Position numbers and translations under genes: made by a program
The notes under the pieces: generated by a model
The model's database searches: none
Told to the model about the DNA's origin: nothing
Seen by the model: the letters and a program-made list of their open reading frames with translations, nothing else
In this document: positions 63,923-64,000 of the stretch, piece by piece
Layout of the letters: every line of letters begins with the position of its first letter
Numbering within the stretch: the first letter of the stretch is position 1
Source of the DNA: Pseudoalteromonas sp. R3
GTDB taxonomy: Bacteria; Pseudomonadota; Gammaproteobacteria; Enterobacterales; Alteromonadaceae
DNA length: 64,000 bases
Direction: 5' to 3'
Assembly (NCBI RefSeq): GCF_004014715.1
Contig: NZ_CP034835.1
Location: forward strand, 62,001-126,000

Positions 63923-64000
63923 ATGACGACAAAAAAGAATGTGTTGCGTATCGCAACAAGAAAAAGTGCACTGGCCCTGTGGCAGGCCGAGTTTGTGAAA
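63923..64000 (+). CDS. hemC: Hydroxymethylbilane synthase, N-terminal part
   Basis: The last 78 bases encode 26 residues ending at the window edge, including LRIATRKSALALWQAEFVK, the start signature of HemC (substrate-binding Arg and Lys). HemC joins four porphobilinogens in haem synthesis. hemC near cyaY is the usual gammaproteobacterial order. Confidence 0.95.
   Translation, partial: MTTKKNVLRIATRKSALALWQAEFVK

Noticed and set aside
1..64000. CRISPR array, rRNA operon or prophage
   Set aside because: No regularly spaced identical repeats, no rRNA sequence and no phage structural genes were found on reading the window.

Overview
The window is a gammaproteobacterial chromosome segment, most likely from Pseudoalteromonas or a close relative in Alteromonadales. 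The evidence is the cyaY / lptM-lysA-dapF-DUF484-xerC-yigB block with hemC at the right edge, a folM-folE-folX cluster, a PA3496-family small protein, a large GlyGly-CTERM-type S8 protease, a POT transporter, and two tandem tRNA-Ser genes. No rRNA, CRISPR array or prophage was seen.

Left third (about 0.5-20.4 kb): a polymorphic-toxin island. A secreted propeller-like protein (504-2111) overlaps a giant exported SpvB/TcdB/RHS protein (2104-13006). That protein carries an unrecognised C-terminal tip, and its stop codon overlaps the start of a small lipoprotein gene (13006-13440) that fits an immunity gene. Downstream lies a debris field: tandem palindromic repeats, displaced fragments of the RHS coding sequence, a Fic gene with a perfect inverted repeat abutting its start codon, a REP-associated tyrosine transposase with REP-like palindromes on both sides, three or four orphan genes that could be old immunity cassettes, and an IS30 element that has clipped one of them. 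A decayed copy of one orphan lies further away at about 22.6 kb.

Middle (20.5-34.3 kb): a Tat-exported FAD oxidase resembling cytokinin dehydrogenases, an ABC exporter beside an atypical spermidine-synthase-like gene, two small exported proteins of unknown function, a 59-aa double-glycine-leader peptide gene and a 49-aa small ORF with its own terminator (both found by direct reading), two tRNA-Ser genes with duplicated 3' ends and terminators, a lipid kinase, a MocR regulator divergent from an EamA transporter, a YggN-like protein and a cytochrome c'.

Right half (34.5-64 kb): ordinary chromosome. It holds the secreted protease, a DUF2721 and TlpA-like pair bracketed by two inverted copies of a MITE-like repeat, tetrahydromonapterin synthesis genes, nadE, yceH, a CHASE-sensor hybrid kinase, a penicillin/AHL acylase-type hydrolase, a GGDEF protein, transporters, a pseudouridine synthase, a retropepsin-like protein, and the lysine/cell-wall/recombinase operon.

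Five genes are broken by what looks like one missing base each (the RHS gene twice), mostly in short homopolymers: G6 at 2521, G6 at 3167, A7 at 17605, G4 at 43993 (yceH), and near 47010 (hybrid kinase). The same sign at every site, including in a housekeeping gene, argues for systematic under-calling in the assembly as much as for real mutation. All coordinates and protein names rest on reading the sequence; no database search was run.
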